A DNA stretch of 64,000 nt from Bacillota bacterium (GTDB lineage Bacteria > Bacillota > Clostridia > Acetivibrionales > DTU013): the NCBI GenBank assembly GCA_023426125.1, contig JAFABI010000090.1, positions 248,001 to 312,000 of the forward strand, read 5' to 3'. A program made the position numbers and the translations under genes. Positions within the stretch are counted from its first letter, which is position 1; the number at the start of each line of letters is the position of its first letter. Positions 7,211 to 15,402 of the stretch are shown here, in pieces. The notes under the pieces are model-generated. The model had not been told where the DNA came from, did not search any database, and saw nothing but the letters and a program-made list of their open reading frames with translations.

Positions 7211-9001
7211 TCAAATGTCAGCGGCATTTTCATCTGAGAAATGGATTTTCCTCCATAGTGTCGAGCGGCTGATCTTTAGCCTCTTCCCCGTTTTTGTAAG
7301 GTTACCGTTTTCCTCGTTCAATATATGCTTGATCAAATCTAAAGTTATTTCATTGAGAGACTTGGAAAGATCAAGCGGGCAATTCTGAACGGGAAGTGAA
7401 GTGTAAGCCTCATTTTTAAGTGCTTTGCGTGTTTGTTCCTCGTTAATCTGGGTGCTATCGGATAGCAGTACGAGATCATTGATGACACGGCTCATCTGTT
7501 CCAGGTTGGTATACCAGGGGAAGCTTTTCGTTAATTCAAATGAAGCGTTATCCATCGTAACCACCTGCTTACCCAGTTTTTGATTTGCCTCATTAAGAAA
7601 TTGGATGATAAGCTCAGGAATCGCCTCGGGATTCTCGCGCACTGCAGGAATATGGATGCGGTATGGCCCTAAATAATTGAGAAGGGCTTCGCAAAGCCGG
7701 CCTTCACCCGCAATAGCGTCAGGATTCTGCTGAAACGAGGCGATAACCCGGAAATTATCGAGCAGTGTTGTCTTAAGTAAATCCACCATGATCTGCTGCT
7801 GGGGAAAACTGAGTTTATCCAGCTTTCGCAGAAATACCGTAGGACAAAAACCCGGATGAATACTGTCCAGAAGATAATTTGTTAGGATATGGAGTTCTTC
7901 CTCGGAGGCCAGGTCACATTCCACGGTAATGATCTGAGAAAACCGATTTTTGCTTGTTAAGTGGATCAAGCGCGCAAGCCGGTCTTTTCCTGTTCCTGCT
8001 TCACCGATAATCGTAATGGGAACATTGAGCTTGTTATATTGCGAAACCAGGTGGATGCATTGTTCAAGGTGAGCGCGATAGGTTCCGAGCGCAATCATAG
8101 GATAATCTATATCATCTTGTGTATTTGATACAGTAAACCAACGTGAGGCTGCGGAGGTAATGATGCTGTCTTGAATATAAAAAGCGGCATAGGAATGGTC
8201 GTCCACGACGATACGTTTCCCTAAAACATTGCTGGTACTTTTATCATTTTCATTCCTGGTTTGCAGTGAACCTACGCGTAAAACATGATCCACATTGTTT
8301 CGTAGAGTTTGTTTAAGCTGCTGCGATATGGCCGTATCGCAGAAAAGAATATTCCCGTCGGCATCCAGTAATGCGGCATGGTACGGGGCCTCCTGCAGCA
8401 TGCCTTCCAAGGCCGAGCGATGCTTTCGATAGCTTTGAATGCTTTTACAGATGTTACGCGCTTCATCAAAAGCTTTTGTTAAGCTTTCTGCTCCCGAGGT
8501 TAAAAGTATACTATTAAAACCCATTTTTTGGGAAAGATCGGTGGTAACTACGTCCCCTATCACAGAACGATAACCATTCTTGCGAAGCTCCTCTAACAAT
8601 TTCGAAAGCTCTTCCCGGCTGTTGATAGAGTAAACATCGATGGATTCTTTTATAGTAAATAATAGTGACTTTGCATTTTCGGTAATGCTGGGAAAACCAA
8701 CGATCGCGCTTTTTCCGGAGAAACCTTTGCAAAGTGCGATGGCGCGTATAAAATCGTAGCTTGAAATATCGATGCTGACCACAGGTGTCAAAACGCATTG
8801 CTTGATCATAGTGGCAGTGCCGCCGCGTGAGATGATTACGTCATACTGTGAAAAGCCTATATCCAAGGTAGATTCAACTCCGCACTCCATGTCGCCGCTG
8901 ACAACGTTTACGGTGATATCATCCAAAGAGTCCGCCATACTGAGAACAAGCTCACGAAGCCCTTCATATGGAGCGACAACCAAAATTCGACACTTTTGCA
9001 T
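7211..9001 (-). CDS. PrpR_N-type transcriptional regulator with degenerate AAA+ domain
   Basis: 596 residues: an N-terminal PrpR_N ligand domain (about 1-190; ISRGGTA, SIDISSYDFIRA), a PAS-like segment (about 200-290), an AAA+ region (about 320-540) and a C-terminal Fis-type HTH (NLTKTGKRLKISRSTLWRKI). Walker A is kept (GEAGTGKD) but Walker B is FLRKLDKL instead of the usual LDE(I/V), and the whole loop with GAFTGA, the sigma-54 contact, is missing. So it probably does not activate sigma-54 promoters and may act as a repressor or as a sigma-70 regulator. The start has AGGAGG upstream. The neighbouring DapA-like gene and the divergent sugar-acid operon are its likely targets. Confidence 0.88.
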   Translation of the reverse strand: MQKCRILVVAPYEGLRELVLSMADSLDDITVNVVSGDMECGVESTLDIGFSQYDVIISRGGTATMIKQCVLTPVVSIDISSYDFIRAIALCKGFSGKSAIVGFPSITENAKSLLFTIKESIDVYSINSREELSKLLEELRKNGYRSVIGDVVTTDLSQKMGFNSILLTSGAESLTKAFDEARNICKSIQSYRKHRSALEGMLQEAPYHAALLDADGNILFCDTAISQQLKQTLRNNVDHVLRVGSLQTRNENDKSTSNVLGKRIVVDDHSYAAFYIQDSIITSAASRWFTVSNTQDDIDYPMIALGTYRAHLEQCIHLVSQYNKLNVPITIIGEAGTGKDRLARLIHLTSKNRFSQIITVECDLASEEELHILTNYLLDSIHPGFCPTVFLRKLDKLSFPQQQIMVDLLKTTLLDNFRVIASFQQNPDAIAGEGRLCEALLNYLGPYRIHIPAVRENPEAIPELIIQFLNEANQKLGKQVVTMDNASFELTKSFPWYTNLEQMSRVINDLVLLSDSTQINEEQTRKALKNEAYTSLPVQNCPLDLSKSLNEITLDLIKHILNEENGNLTKTGKRLKISRSTLWRKIHFSDENAADI

Positions 9002-9090
9002 ACAGTCCTCCTAAATGAAATGTATATATCTTACGATTTAATAAAAATATAATAACATTTTTATTACAATAAAAGCTACTGTAAAATAAG

Positions 9091-9260
9091 CAAACTTCAA
9101 TTCGTAATTTGAGGATTCTAATGTCATTCCGGGGAGCGAAGCGACGTGGACTGGTCGCAGGCATTGCCTGCTGCTTGCCCATGCAGCCTGGGAATCTCGT
9201 TTTTATAATGGTATGAGATTGCCGCGCTTCTTTCGCAAGACAAACTGCGAATTGAAGTAA
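9091..9260. repeat. MITE-like element with CTTCAATTCG ends, containing GAGGAGC core and hairpin copy B
   Basis: ACTTCAATTCG at 9094-9104 is the exact inverse of 9248-9258, and flanking bases (CAAAC..TTTG) also mostly pair. The core has the GAGGAGC-type inverted repeat (TCATTCCGGGGAGC... GAGATTGCCGCGCTTC). Compared with the core at 29579, an extra ~42 nt sits between GCGACGTGG and GAATCT: the hairpin element. It lies between the regulator promoter and the DapA-like stop codon. Confidence 0.65.
9150..9191 (+). repeat. Hairpin element, copy B
   Basis: Reads ACTGGTCGC, an inner stem GCAGGCA/TGCCTGC, then TGCTTGCCCATGCAGCCTGG. It interrupts a GAGGAGC-type repeat that is continuous at 29579-29616, giving a clear occupied/empty comparison. 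Confidence 0.65.
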
Positions 9261-9268
9261 GCAAAACA

Positions 9269-10183
9269 TTATATACCCGCTGCCCTGACCCGTTCGGTAA
9301 CAGACTTGTAATGGGCAAGGATGTTTTGCTCTTCAAACTGTGAAAGCGGTTCATTTGGCTGGAGCACACGCTTGTCGGTATAACCGAGCTGTGCAAGGAG
9401 GTATTTTACCGCAGCGACGCCATTCCTTGCCATGCCAAGCATTTTTTGAACATCCAATAACAAAGTATTGTATGCCGTCGCACGGTCGATGTCTTTATCG
9501 CTTGCAGCTTTATAAACAGAAATATAAAGCGACGGGAACAGCGGCGCTAGTGAAGGGATATAACCGTCTGCACCAAGAAGAACACTGGGAACGACAAGAT
9601 TGGAAACGCCCTGAAAAAGAGAAAAGCTACTGCCGCGAAAATAGTCAAGACACTTTAAAAATTCTTGAAAGTCATTGCCACTGTCCTTGTATGCGACAAC
9701 GCGGTCGATCTTTGCAAGCTCGGTGACGGTTTTAAAGGAGATTTTTCCACCAATATATTTAGGCGTATTATAAACGATTAGGTCGGTCGACGTATTGGCG
9801 GAAATCTGTTCAAAATGGCGAATAATTTCATCCTGCGAAGAGAAGGTTGAATAGAAAGAAGGCGTTACAACAGATGCGGTACCGCCAAGCTGTTCGATGC
9901 GCTTTATATTATCGATCACACGCCGGGTAGAAGAATCCATTGCGCCGCATATCACCGGTACCTTGCCTTTGCATTGGTCTATTACGATCTTAATGGCCTT
10001 TTCCCGTTGTGCCTGCGTCAAGGTCATGCATTCGCCATTGGTACCGGTAACAAAAATTCCGTCTGTCAGATGATTGGCGATACAATGCTCCAGCATAGCC
10101 CGAAATCCCTGTTCATCAACTTCTTCGTGTACAGTTATTGGGGTTATAATCGGGATAATAATTCCATGATATTTGTTCTTCAT
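9269..10183 (-). CDS. DapA-family (dihydrodipicolinate synthase-like) aldolase/lyase
   Basis: 304 residues, the normal length of the class-I DapA/NanA TIM-barrel family, whose members condense or cleave pyruvate and an aldehyde through a Schiff-base lysine. Visible: GIIIPIITP at the start, GTNGE(C) near residue 48, the Tyr of LIVYNTP near 140, and Lys of VVAYKDS near 168, the Schiff-base lysine. The ATG at 10183 follows TAGGAGGATAAAA; longer upstream extensions lack a ribosome site. It stands upstream of, and in line with, the PrpR_N regulator on the minus strand, divergent from the sugar-acid operon. In that setting a catabolic 2-keto-3-deoxy-acid aldolase or dehydratase is more likely than lysine biosynthesis; the substrate is not determined. 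Confidence 0.9.
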   Translation of the reverse strand: MKNKYHGIIIPIITPITVHEEVDEQGFRAMLEHCIANHLTDGIFVTGTNGECMTLTQAQREKAIKIVIDQCKGKVPVICGAMDSSTRRVIDNIKRIEQLGGTASVVTPSFYSTFSSQDEIIRHFEQISANTSTDLIVYNTPKYIGGKISFKTVTELAKIDRVVAYKDSGNDFQEFLKCLDYFRGSSFSLFQGVSNLVVPSVLLGADGYIPSLAPLFPSLYISVYKAASDKDIDRATAYNTLLLDVQKMLGMARNGVAAVKYLLAQLGYTDKRVLQPNEPLSQFEEQNILAHYKSVTERVRAAGI

Positions 10184-10615
10184 TTTTATCCTCCTATATG
10201 TCCTAAAATGAAACATGAAACGAACGGTATTCATATTTGCATATAAAATTATATCAAATAAACACAATTAACACAATATATTTTCTGATTTTGAGTTTTC
10301 CCATTTTTAAATAAGCGGTAAAAAGAGATTGAATCCACGCATGTTATAATTTATTCAACAGGTTCGTTTGCTAAGGGCCGTATTAACCTGCTCGTACGTA
10401 TTGAAATGCACCTTGATCTTAAAATGTTGAGAAAATTGTATGTTTGCGTTTATTTGAATAATAGGCAAACTTAAAATTTCTGATAGCAAGTATTAGTGTA
10501 CTGAAATGAAATATTAAATTTTATTGACGGTGCATAATAAAACACAGTATAATTTGTTTAGAAGTATTTTAGATGCTTTTTACGCTAAAACAAGAATGCT
10601 GAGGAGGAAAAAACG
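10184..10615. other. Divergent promoter region of the sugar-acid locus
   Basis: These 432 bases contain no gene. They separate the minus-strand DapA-like gene from the plus-strand operon and are AT-rich. A good sigma-A promoter faces the operon (10524-10553). No clear palindromic operator was found by eye. Confidence 0.6.
10524..10553 (+). promoter_or_regulatory. Sigma-A promoter of the sugar-acid operon
   Basis: TTGACG at 10524-10529 and TATAAT at 10548-10553, spaced by 18 bases, 62 bases ahead of the UroD-like start codon. A sigma-70-class promoter here fits the loss of the sigma-54 contact loop in the neighbouring regulator. Confidence 0.65.
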
Positions 10616-11656
10616 ATGGAGAACTATTTAAAAGAGACAAATACCGGTGAGTATTATGAAGAAGTAAATAGTATCGCAGTTAGCTTTAGAACCCCGTTAT
10701 TTAAAACTCCAATCACGCCGCGAGAAAATGTCATGCGAATATTGGAGCATAAGAAGAATCCGCTGTGGCTTCCGAATATTCTGCAGGATTTCAATTGTGT
10801 CCAGCCGGCGCCTTTGATAGATTCGTATGCTCGTAATTATGGAGGGATCGGCTGGTTTGAAGTCAATTGGATTATGAATAATGCAGTGGGTGCTGCGCAT
10901 GTTGATTCAAATACATATTACTTGAAGGATATTGCTATGTGGAAAGAGGTGGTCCGGTGGCCGGAGATTAACGAGACGCTTTGGGCTGCGGATGGTGCGA
11001 AAACGGTTGAGAGGTATAGCCTCGATCGCATGACGTTTTGTGTTGTGCTTAATGGCATGCTGGAGCGCCTTGAAACTCTGATGGGGATGGAAGATGCACT
11101 TGTGTCGCTTTTGATGGAACCTGAGGCGGTTAATGAGTTTTTTAATGCGTTAACGGATTGGTATATCCGCGTATTTACACTGCTGCGCAAGTATTACCGT
11201 GTGGATATTGTCGGTTTCCATGATGACTGGGGTACCCAACACGCGACGATGATTTCTGAGGCGACTCTGCAAAAATGTATTCTTCCGCATATAGAAAGGC
11301 TGGTTAAGGCGACTCATGATATGGGAATGTTTTTTGATCTACACAGCTGCGGACTGGTGGAGCCATTTGTCCCGCTCATGATCGAAGTCGGCATCGACCT
11401 TTGGGAGGGACAGCAGAACAACAACAAATGCATGCTAAAAGAAAAGTATGGCGATCGCCTTGCATTTATTGATAACATTATCCCGCTGGACCGAGATGAT
11501 GCCAGCTCTGTTGAAAAGGCTATATACGAATATTGCGAAAGCAATGTAAAAGACGGATGCAGCATCGCAAAACTGATCGCCGGAAAAGAAGAGCTCCAGA
11601 TGCGCGAGCAATATTTATACTCCAGACGTCTTTGCTCTGAGCTAGACAGAATATAA
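10616..11656 (+). CDS. Uroporphyrinogen decarboxylase (UroD)-like family protein
   Basis: 346 residues with the UroD/MtaA/CmuA TIM-barrel pattern: ITPRENVMRILEHK near residue 35, a central VGFHDDWGTQ segment, and LHSCGLVEPFVPLMIEVGID with the HxCG metal-type motif of methyltransferase members. No heme genes are near, so heme synthesis is unlikely. Known relatives transfer methyl groups between corrinoid proteins and thiols, but no corrinoid protein is encoded here. Many such genes sit in sugar operons with unknown roles. GAGGAGG lies upstream of the ATG. The gap of 172 bases to the kinase may hold a second promoter. Confidence 0.8.
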   Translation: MENYLKETNTGEYYEEVNSIAVSFRTPLFKTPITPRENVMRILEHKKNPLWLPNILQDFNCVQPAPLIDSYARNYGGIGWFEVNWIMNNAVGAAHVDSNTYYLKDIAMWKEVVRWPEINETLWAADGAKTVERYSLDRMTFCVVLNGMLERLETLMGMEDALVSLLMEPEAVNEFFNALTDWYIRVFTLLRKYYRVDIVGFHDDWGTQHATMISEATLQKCILPHIERLVKATHDMGMFFDLHSCGLVEPFVPLMIEVGIDLWEGQQNNNKCMLKEKYGDRLAFIDNIIPLDRDDASSVEKAIYEYCESNVKDGCSIAKLIAGKEELQMREQYLYSRRLCSELDRI

Positions 11657-11828
11657 CTGATGTATCAAAAAGAAACATAGATATAGAGATTCTATAGGAT
11701 GTATTCAAAATAACATATTATAATTAAAGGGTTATTAAAAATTAGTTGCAAATAAGGACGTTGTGTGATAGTATAAGAGTGAAAAAAGAGAAAAAGATCA
11801 AGAATGGAACATATGAGGTGCTCTTACT

Positions 11829-13103
11829 ATGTTTGCGATAATAGCCGATGACTTAACCGGTGCCTGCGATACAGCTGCAAAGCTGAGCGAGAGAGGTATT
11901 TTTGTGCAGGTATTACTTGAGATGCCTGATCCTGTACAAAGTATAGAATATCGTCAGGTCATTGCAGTAAACACAAACAGCCGCTCACTTCCTGCAGACG
12001 AGGCTTATCAAAAGGTCAAGGATGCTGTTCATAAATTAAAACAACAGGGTTTTACTACATATTATAAAAAGATTGATTCTATGTTTCGCGGCAACGTAGC
12101 GGTTGAGATCCAGGCCATGATGGAAGCATTACAATGCAGCTTGGCAATTATTACCTCGGCGGTACCAAAGAACAACCGAAAAATAATAGACGGACGTCTC
12201 ATAGTAAAATATTTGCCGGATAACGGAACCGAGGTTTTAAAAAGCGTATTTTCGGATAGGATCGAGCAATGTGCAAATATTAATCTCCGGACCGTCCGAA
12301 AAGGCGTATTGAAAATCAAAGAGGAAATCTTAAGGGAAATTGAACTGGGTAAGAAGATTTTTCTTATGGATTCAGATTCCGAAGATGATATTGGGGCCAT
12401 AGCTGCAGTGTGTGAAACGCTTCCGCATAATGTGCTTTATGTAGGTGCGTCGAGCTTTATTGCTCCATTATCCATGAACTGGTGTGTAGAAACCATAAAA
12501 GCCATTAATGAGGACAAGCTGCAAGGGATTCTGCAGCAAAACAAGTCCTTGCTCTATGTGATTGGAACAAACAACCCGGTTTCTCTGGATCAAGTGCGGT
12601 ACATGATTGATCAGGAACGTATTCCGAATATTAAAGTTGATGTTATACAGTGTACCAGTGGCAACTGGGATGTGGAGGCTAAAAGGTGTCTTGATTCGGC
12701 GGATATTTTGCTACATTCCATGCCGAAGTCATTTTTGGTCGTGGTAGACTCCATAGATAATGGAATTGTTATCGAGGGAAATCGAAACAATGGAGAAAAA
12801 AGTATTCCGGAGATTACAGGATGCATTTCCCAGGTGGTAAAAACGATATTACAAAAGTATGAGTTCGGAGCAATGGTTCTGGTAGGAGGAGATACCGCAC
12901 AAGCGGTTCTCAGCGCTATGGGCGTTAAGACGATGCAGATTATATGTGAGTATGCTCCGGGAATTCCGATGGCGATAATTCAGCTTGGCAATAATAAGGA
13001 AATGGTTGTTGTGACCAGGTCGGGTGGGTTTGGAGAGCCTGATTCTTTTGTGGGCTTTCAAAACTACCTAAATGAGCTATGCGAAAAAACGGAGGTAACA
13101 TAA
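11829..13103 (+). CDS. DUF1537 four-carbon acid sugar kinase family protein
   Basis: 424 residues. The N-terminal DUF1537 domain shows IIADDLTGACDTAAKLSERG and KKIDSMFRGNV, with the conserved ADDLTGA and KKIDS(T/M)xRGN motifs. The C-terminal nucleotide-binding domain shows LVGGDTAQAVLSAMG near residue 355 and ends VVTRSGGFGEPDSF. Studied members (DtnK, LtnK, OtnK types) phosphorylate D-threonate, L-threonate or 3-oxo-tetronate at the 4-hydroxyl. The stop codon overlaps the ATG of the PdxA2 gene (TAATG), so the two are translationally coupled. This pairing, kinase followed by PdxA2, matches the D-threonate/D-erythronate-type routes to dihydroxyacetone phosphate; the exact stereochemistry cannot be read from sequence. 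Confidence 0.92.
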   Translation: MFAIIADDLTGACDTAAKLSERGIFVQVLLEMPDPVQSIEYRQVIAVNTNSRSLPADEAYQKVKDAVHKLKQQGFTTYYKKIDSMFRGNVAVEIQAMMEALQCSLAIITSAVPKNNRKIIDGRLIVKYLPDNGTEVLKSVFSDRIEQCANINLRTVRKGVLKIKEEILREIELGKKIFLMDSDSEDDIGAIAAVCETLPHNVLYVGASSFIAPLSMNWCVETIKAINEDKLQGILQQNKSLLYVIGTNNPVSLDQVRYMIDQERIPNIKVDVIQCTSGNWDVEAKRCLDSADILLHSMPKSFLVVVDSIDNGIVIEGNRNNGEKSIPEITGCISQVVKTILQKYEFGAMVLVGGDTAQAVLSAMGVKTMQIICEYAPGIPMAIIQLGNNKEMVVVTRSGGFGEPDSFVGFQNYLNELCEKTEVT

Positions 13104-14140
13104 TGAGCGATGATATAGGAAGACCTGTCCTTGGGATTTCAACGGGCGATCCTGCGGGTATAGGTCCGGAAATTTGTGTTAAGGCTTTGGTAAGCAAAAA
13201 GGTTTATGAGAACTGTAAACCTCTCATTGTCGGTGATGCAGGATCGATTCGTGATGCAATGCGCATTATCGGCTGCAACTTTAAGCTTAATGTCGTCGAA
13301 AATGTTCAGGCTGCAAAGTTTGAGTTTGGTACGATTGATATGGTCGACCTGCACAATGTGGATATGGATAAGCTTTTATATGGCAAGGTTTCTGCAATGG
13401 GGGGCAACGCTGCGTTTGAAGCGGTCAAAAAAGTTATTGATTTGGCCATGGCGAACGAGATTGATGCAACGATTACCGGGCCTTTGAACAAGGAAGCCCT
13501 AAACATGGCTGGCCATCATTTTAACGGTCATACCGAGATTTATGCGCATTTTACAAAGACCAAGGCTTATTCTATGATGCTTGCCCATGGAAACCTGCGC
13601 GTTGTTCATGTGTCGACACATGTATCCCTTGCAGAGGCTTGCAGGCTGGTCAAAAAAGATCGCGTGCTTTCTGCTATCAAACTGGCGGATAAGGCCTGCC
13701 GCGGGCTCGGTATTGAGAATCCCCGTATAGGTGTTGCCGGCCTGAATCCCCATGCAGGCGAAAACGGAATGTTCGGCCAGGAAGAAATTGAAGAGATTGC
13801 CCCTGCTGTTGAAGAAGCCAAAACACTTGCGATCGATATCGATGGTCCAATGCCGCCGGATAGTATTTTCTCCAAAGCCAACGGCGGCGGATATGATATC
13901 GTCATAGCGATGTACCACGATCAGGGACATATTCCTCTTAAGCTTGCCGGGTTTGTCTGGAATAACGAACTTAAAAAATGGAACAGTGTTGCCGGTGTCA
14001 ATATTACACTCGGACTCCCGATTATTCGCAGTTCTGTGGATCACGGCACTGCATTTGAAATAGCAGGCAAAGGTATTGCCAGTGAACAAAGTCTTATTAA
14101 CGCAATTGACTATGGAATAGCTCTGGCAAAATACAGGTAA
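13103..14140 (+). CDS. pdxA2: PdxA2-type 4-phospho-acid-sugar dehydrogenase (PdxA family)
   Basis: 345 residues, PdxA family: GISTGDPAGIGPEI at the start, ITGPLNKEALN near 133, GHTEIYAH, GLNPHAGENGMFG near 213, and YHDQGHIPLKL near 273, with the metal-binding histidines of PdxA (GH, H, HDQGH). PdxA enzymes oxidise a phosphorylated hydroxy acid with NAD+ and the product decarboxylates. Biosynthetic PdxA works in vitamin B6 synthesis; the PdxA2 branch acts on 4-phospho-D-threonate or erythronate to give dihydroxyacetone phosphate. Coupling to the DUF1537 kinase argues for PdxA2. The start is the ATG overlapping the kinase stop, with GGAGG eight bases upstream; an upstream in-frame start inside the kinase gene is less likely. 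Confidence 0.92.
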   Translation: MSDDIGRPVLGISTGDPAGIGPEICVKALVSKKVYENCKPLIVGDAGSIRDAMRIIGCNFKLNVVENVQAAKFEFGTIDMVDLHNVDMDKLLYGKVSAMGGNAAFEAVKKVIDLAMANEIDATITGPLNKEALNMAGHHFNGHTEIYAHFTKTKAYSMMLAHGNLRVVHVSTHVSLAEACRLVKKDRVLSAIKLADKACRGLGIENPRIGVAGLNPHAGENGMFGQEEIEEIAPAVEEAKTLAIDIDGPMPPDSIFSKANGGGYDIVIAMYHDQGHIPLKLAGFVWNNELKKWNSVAGVNITLGLPIIRSSVDHGTAFEIAGKGIASEQSLINAIDYGIALAKYR

Positions 14141-14166
14141 CCTAAAATTAAGGGGGAAAAGAGAAA

Positions 14167-15330
14167 ATGGAAAACGGAGTACTACATATGCCCTGTGAAG
14201 TGGTGCTTAGCAACAATGGCGGATCTAGCATTGCAAACATCATTGTATCGACTGGAACACATCGCGTGCTGCTGTTAACAGATAAGGGCGTTTTTGGTAC
14301 CGGAAAAATCACTTCCTATGTTGAAATACTTAAAACCAGCGGTATAGAAGTATTCGTAATCAATGATATTCCGTCTGAGCCAGAATGTGAACAGATAATT
14401 GAGATTTCTGATCGTGCATGTGAGTATGGGGCAGAGCTTATGCTTGCAATCGGCGGCGGAAGCGTCATGGATACGGCGAAGCTTGTCTCGGCTATACTTA
14501 CTAATCCGGATTTTGCAGGCAATATATTGGATGCAAGCACGATTAAGAATCCTTCCCTTCCTGTGATCATGGTTCCAACAACTGCAGGCACCGGTTCGGA
14601 AGCAACACAAAATGCAATCGTTCTGGTAAAAGAACAGCAGCTTAAGGTTGGAATCATTCATTTGAACTTCCTTCCAGGCTATGTAGTATTGGATCCGGAT
14701 TTGACTACAACACTTCCAAAACACATTACTGCAGCCACGGGTATTGATGCACTTTGCCATGCGATCGAGACACTGATTTCCCGTAAGGCAAACTCCATCA
14801 GCCGTACCTTCTCGTTTGCGGCGATAAAGCTTATCTATGAAAATTTAAGGAAGTGTTACGATAATGGAAATGATCGTGAAGCACGTGCCAATATGTTACT
14901 CGCTGCATTTTATAGCGGCATATGCATTAATTCATCCAGTACAGTGGCGGTACATGCACTGGCGTATCCTCTAGGGGGCAGCTATCATATCCCTCATGGC
15001 GTATCGAATGCAATGCTGCTTGCAGAAGTGCTGAAGTTTAACATGAGTGCATGTATTAATGAGTATGCGCAGATTGCAGAGACCATAGGGGTAGGAAATG
15101 GTGAAACGGATGAAAATAAAGCTGCTATGGTTATCGATGAGATATGCAAACTGATCCGATATGTCGGTATTCCCACAGATATTACTGTTTACAACGTTTC
15201 ATATAGTGAAATAGATTTTCTGGTAGATTCAGCTGCAAAAGTGACGAGGTTGTTGGATCAGAATCCGCGAGCGATAACAAAAGCAGATATACGGAATATT
15301 TACGAAAGGCTTTTTCCAAAAAAAAATTAA
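14167..15330 (+). CDS. Iron-containing alcohol dehydrogenase
   Basis: 387 residues, group III metal-dependent alcohol dehydrogenase. The NAD-binding GGGS motif is in AIGGGSVMDTAK near 98, PTTAGTGSEAT near 137, and the iron ligands are visible in ATGIDALCHAIE near 195 and VHALAYPLGGSYHIPHG near 265. The gene begins 26 bases after PdxA2 with AAGGGGG ahead of the ATG. In this operon it could reduce an aldehyde released by the DapA-like aldolase, such as glycolaldehyde or lactaldehyde, or oxidise a hydroxy acid before phosphorylation. That role is inference. Confidence 0.9.
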   Translation: MENGVLHMPCEVVLSNNGGSSIANIIVSTGTHRVLLLTDKGVFGTGKITSYVEILKTSGIEVFVINDIPSEPECEQIIEISDRACEYGAELMLAIGGGSVMDTAKLVSAILTNPDFAGNILDASTIKNPSLPVIMVPTTAGTGSEATQNAIVLVKEQQLKVGIIHLNFLPGYVVLDPDLTTTLPKHITAATGIDALCHAIETLISRKANSISRTFSFAAIKLIYENLRKCYDNGNDREARANMLLAAFYSGICINSSSTVAVHALAYPLGGSYHIPHGVSNAMLLAEVLKFNMSACINEYAQIAETIGVGNGETDENKAAMVIDEICKLIRYVGIPTDITVYNVSYSEIDFLVDSAAKVTRLLDQNPRAITKADIRNIYERLFPKKN

Positions 15331-15402
15331 GTATGCCTTAAAGCATGCTTATGAAAAATTTTGCATTACGGTGCAAATAAAAAATAAAGGGGGAAAAAGA
15401 AG

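Noticed and set aside
9091..9260. Possible short CRISPR-like or tRNA-like structure from repeated palindromes
   Set aside because: The repeats are not regularly spaced, have no spacers and no cloverleaf; they fit MITE-like and hairpin elements.
9269..10183. Assignment of the DapA-family gene to lysine biosynthesis
   Set aside because: No other lysine genes are near, and the gene is tied to a PrpR_N regulator and a sugar-acid operon, so a catabolic role is more likely.
13499..14089. 196-codon minus-strand frame inside pdxA2
   Set aside because: It is a shadow of a well-conserved enzyme gene.
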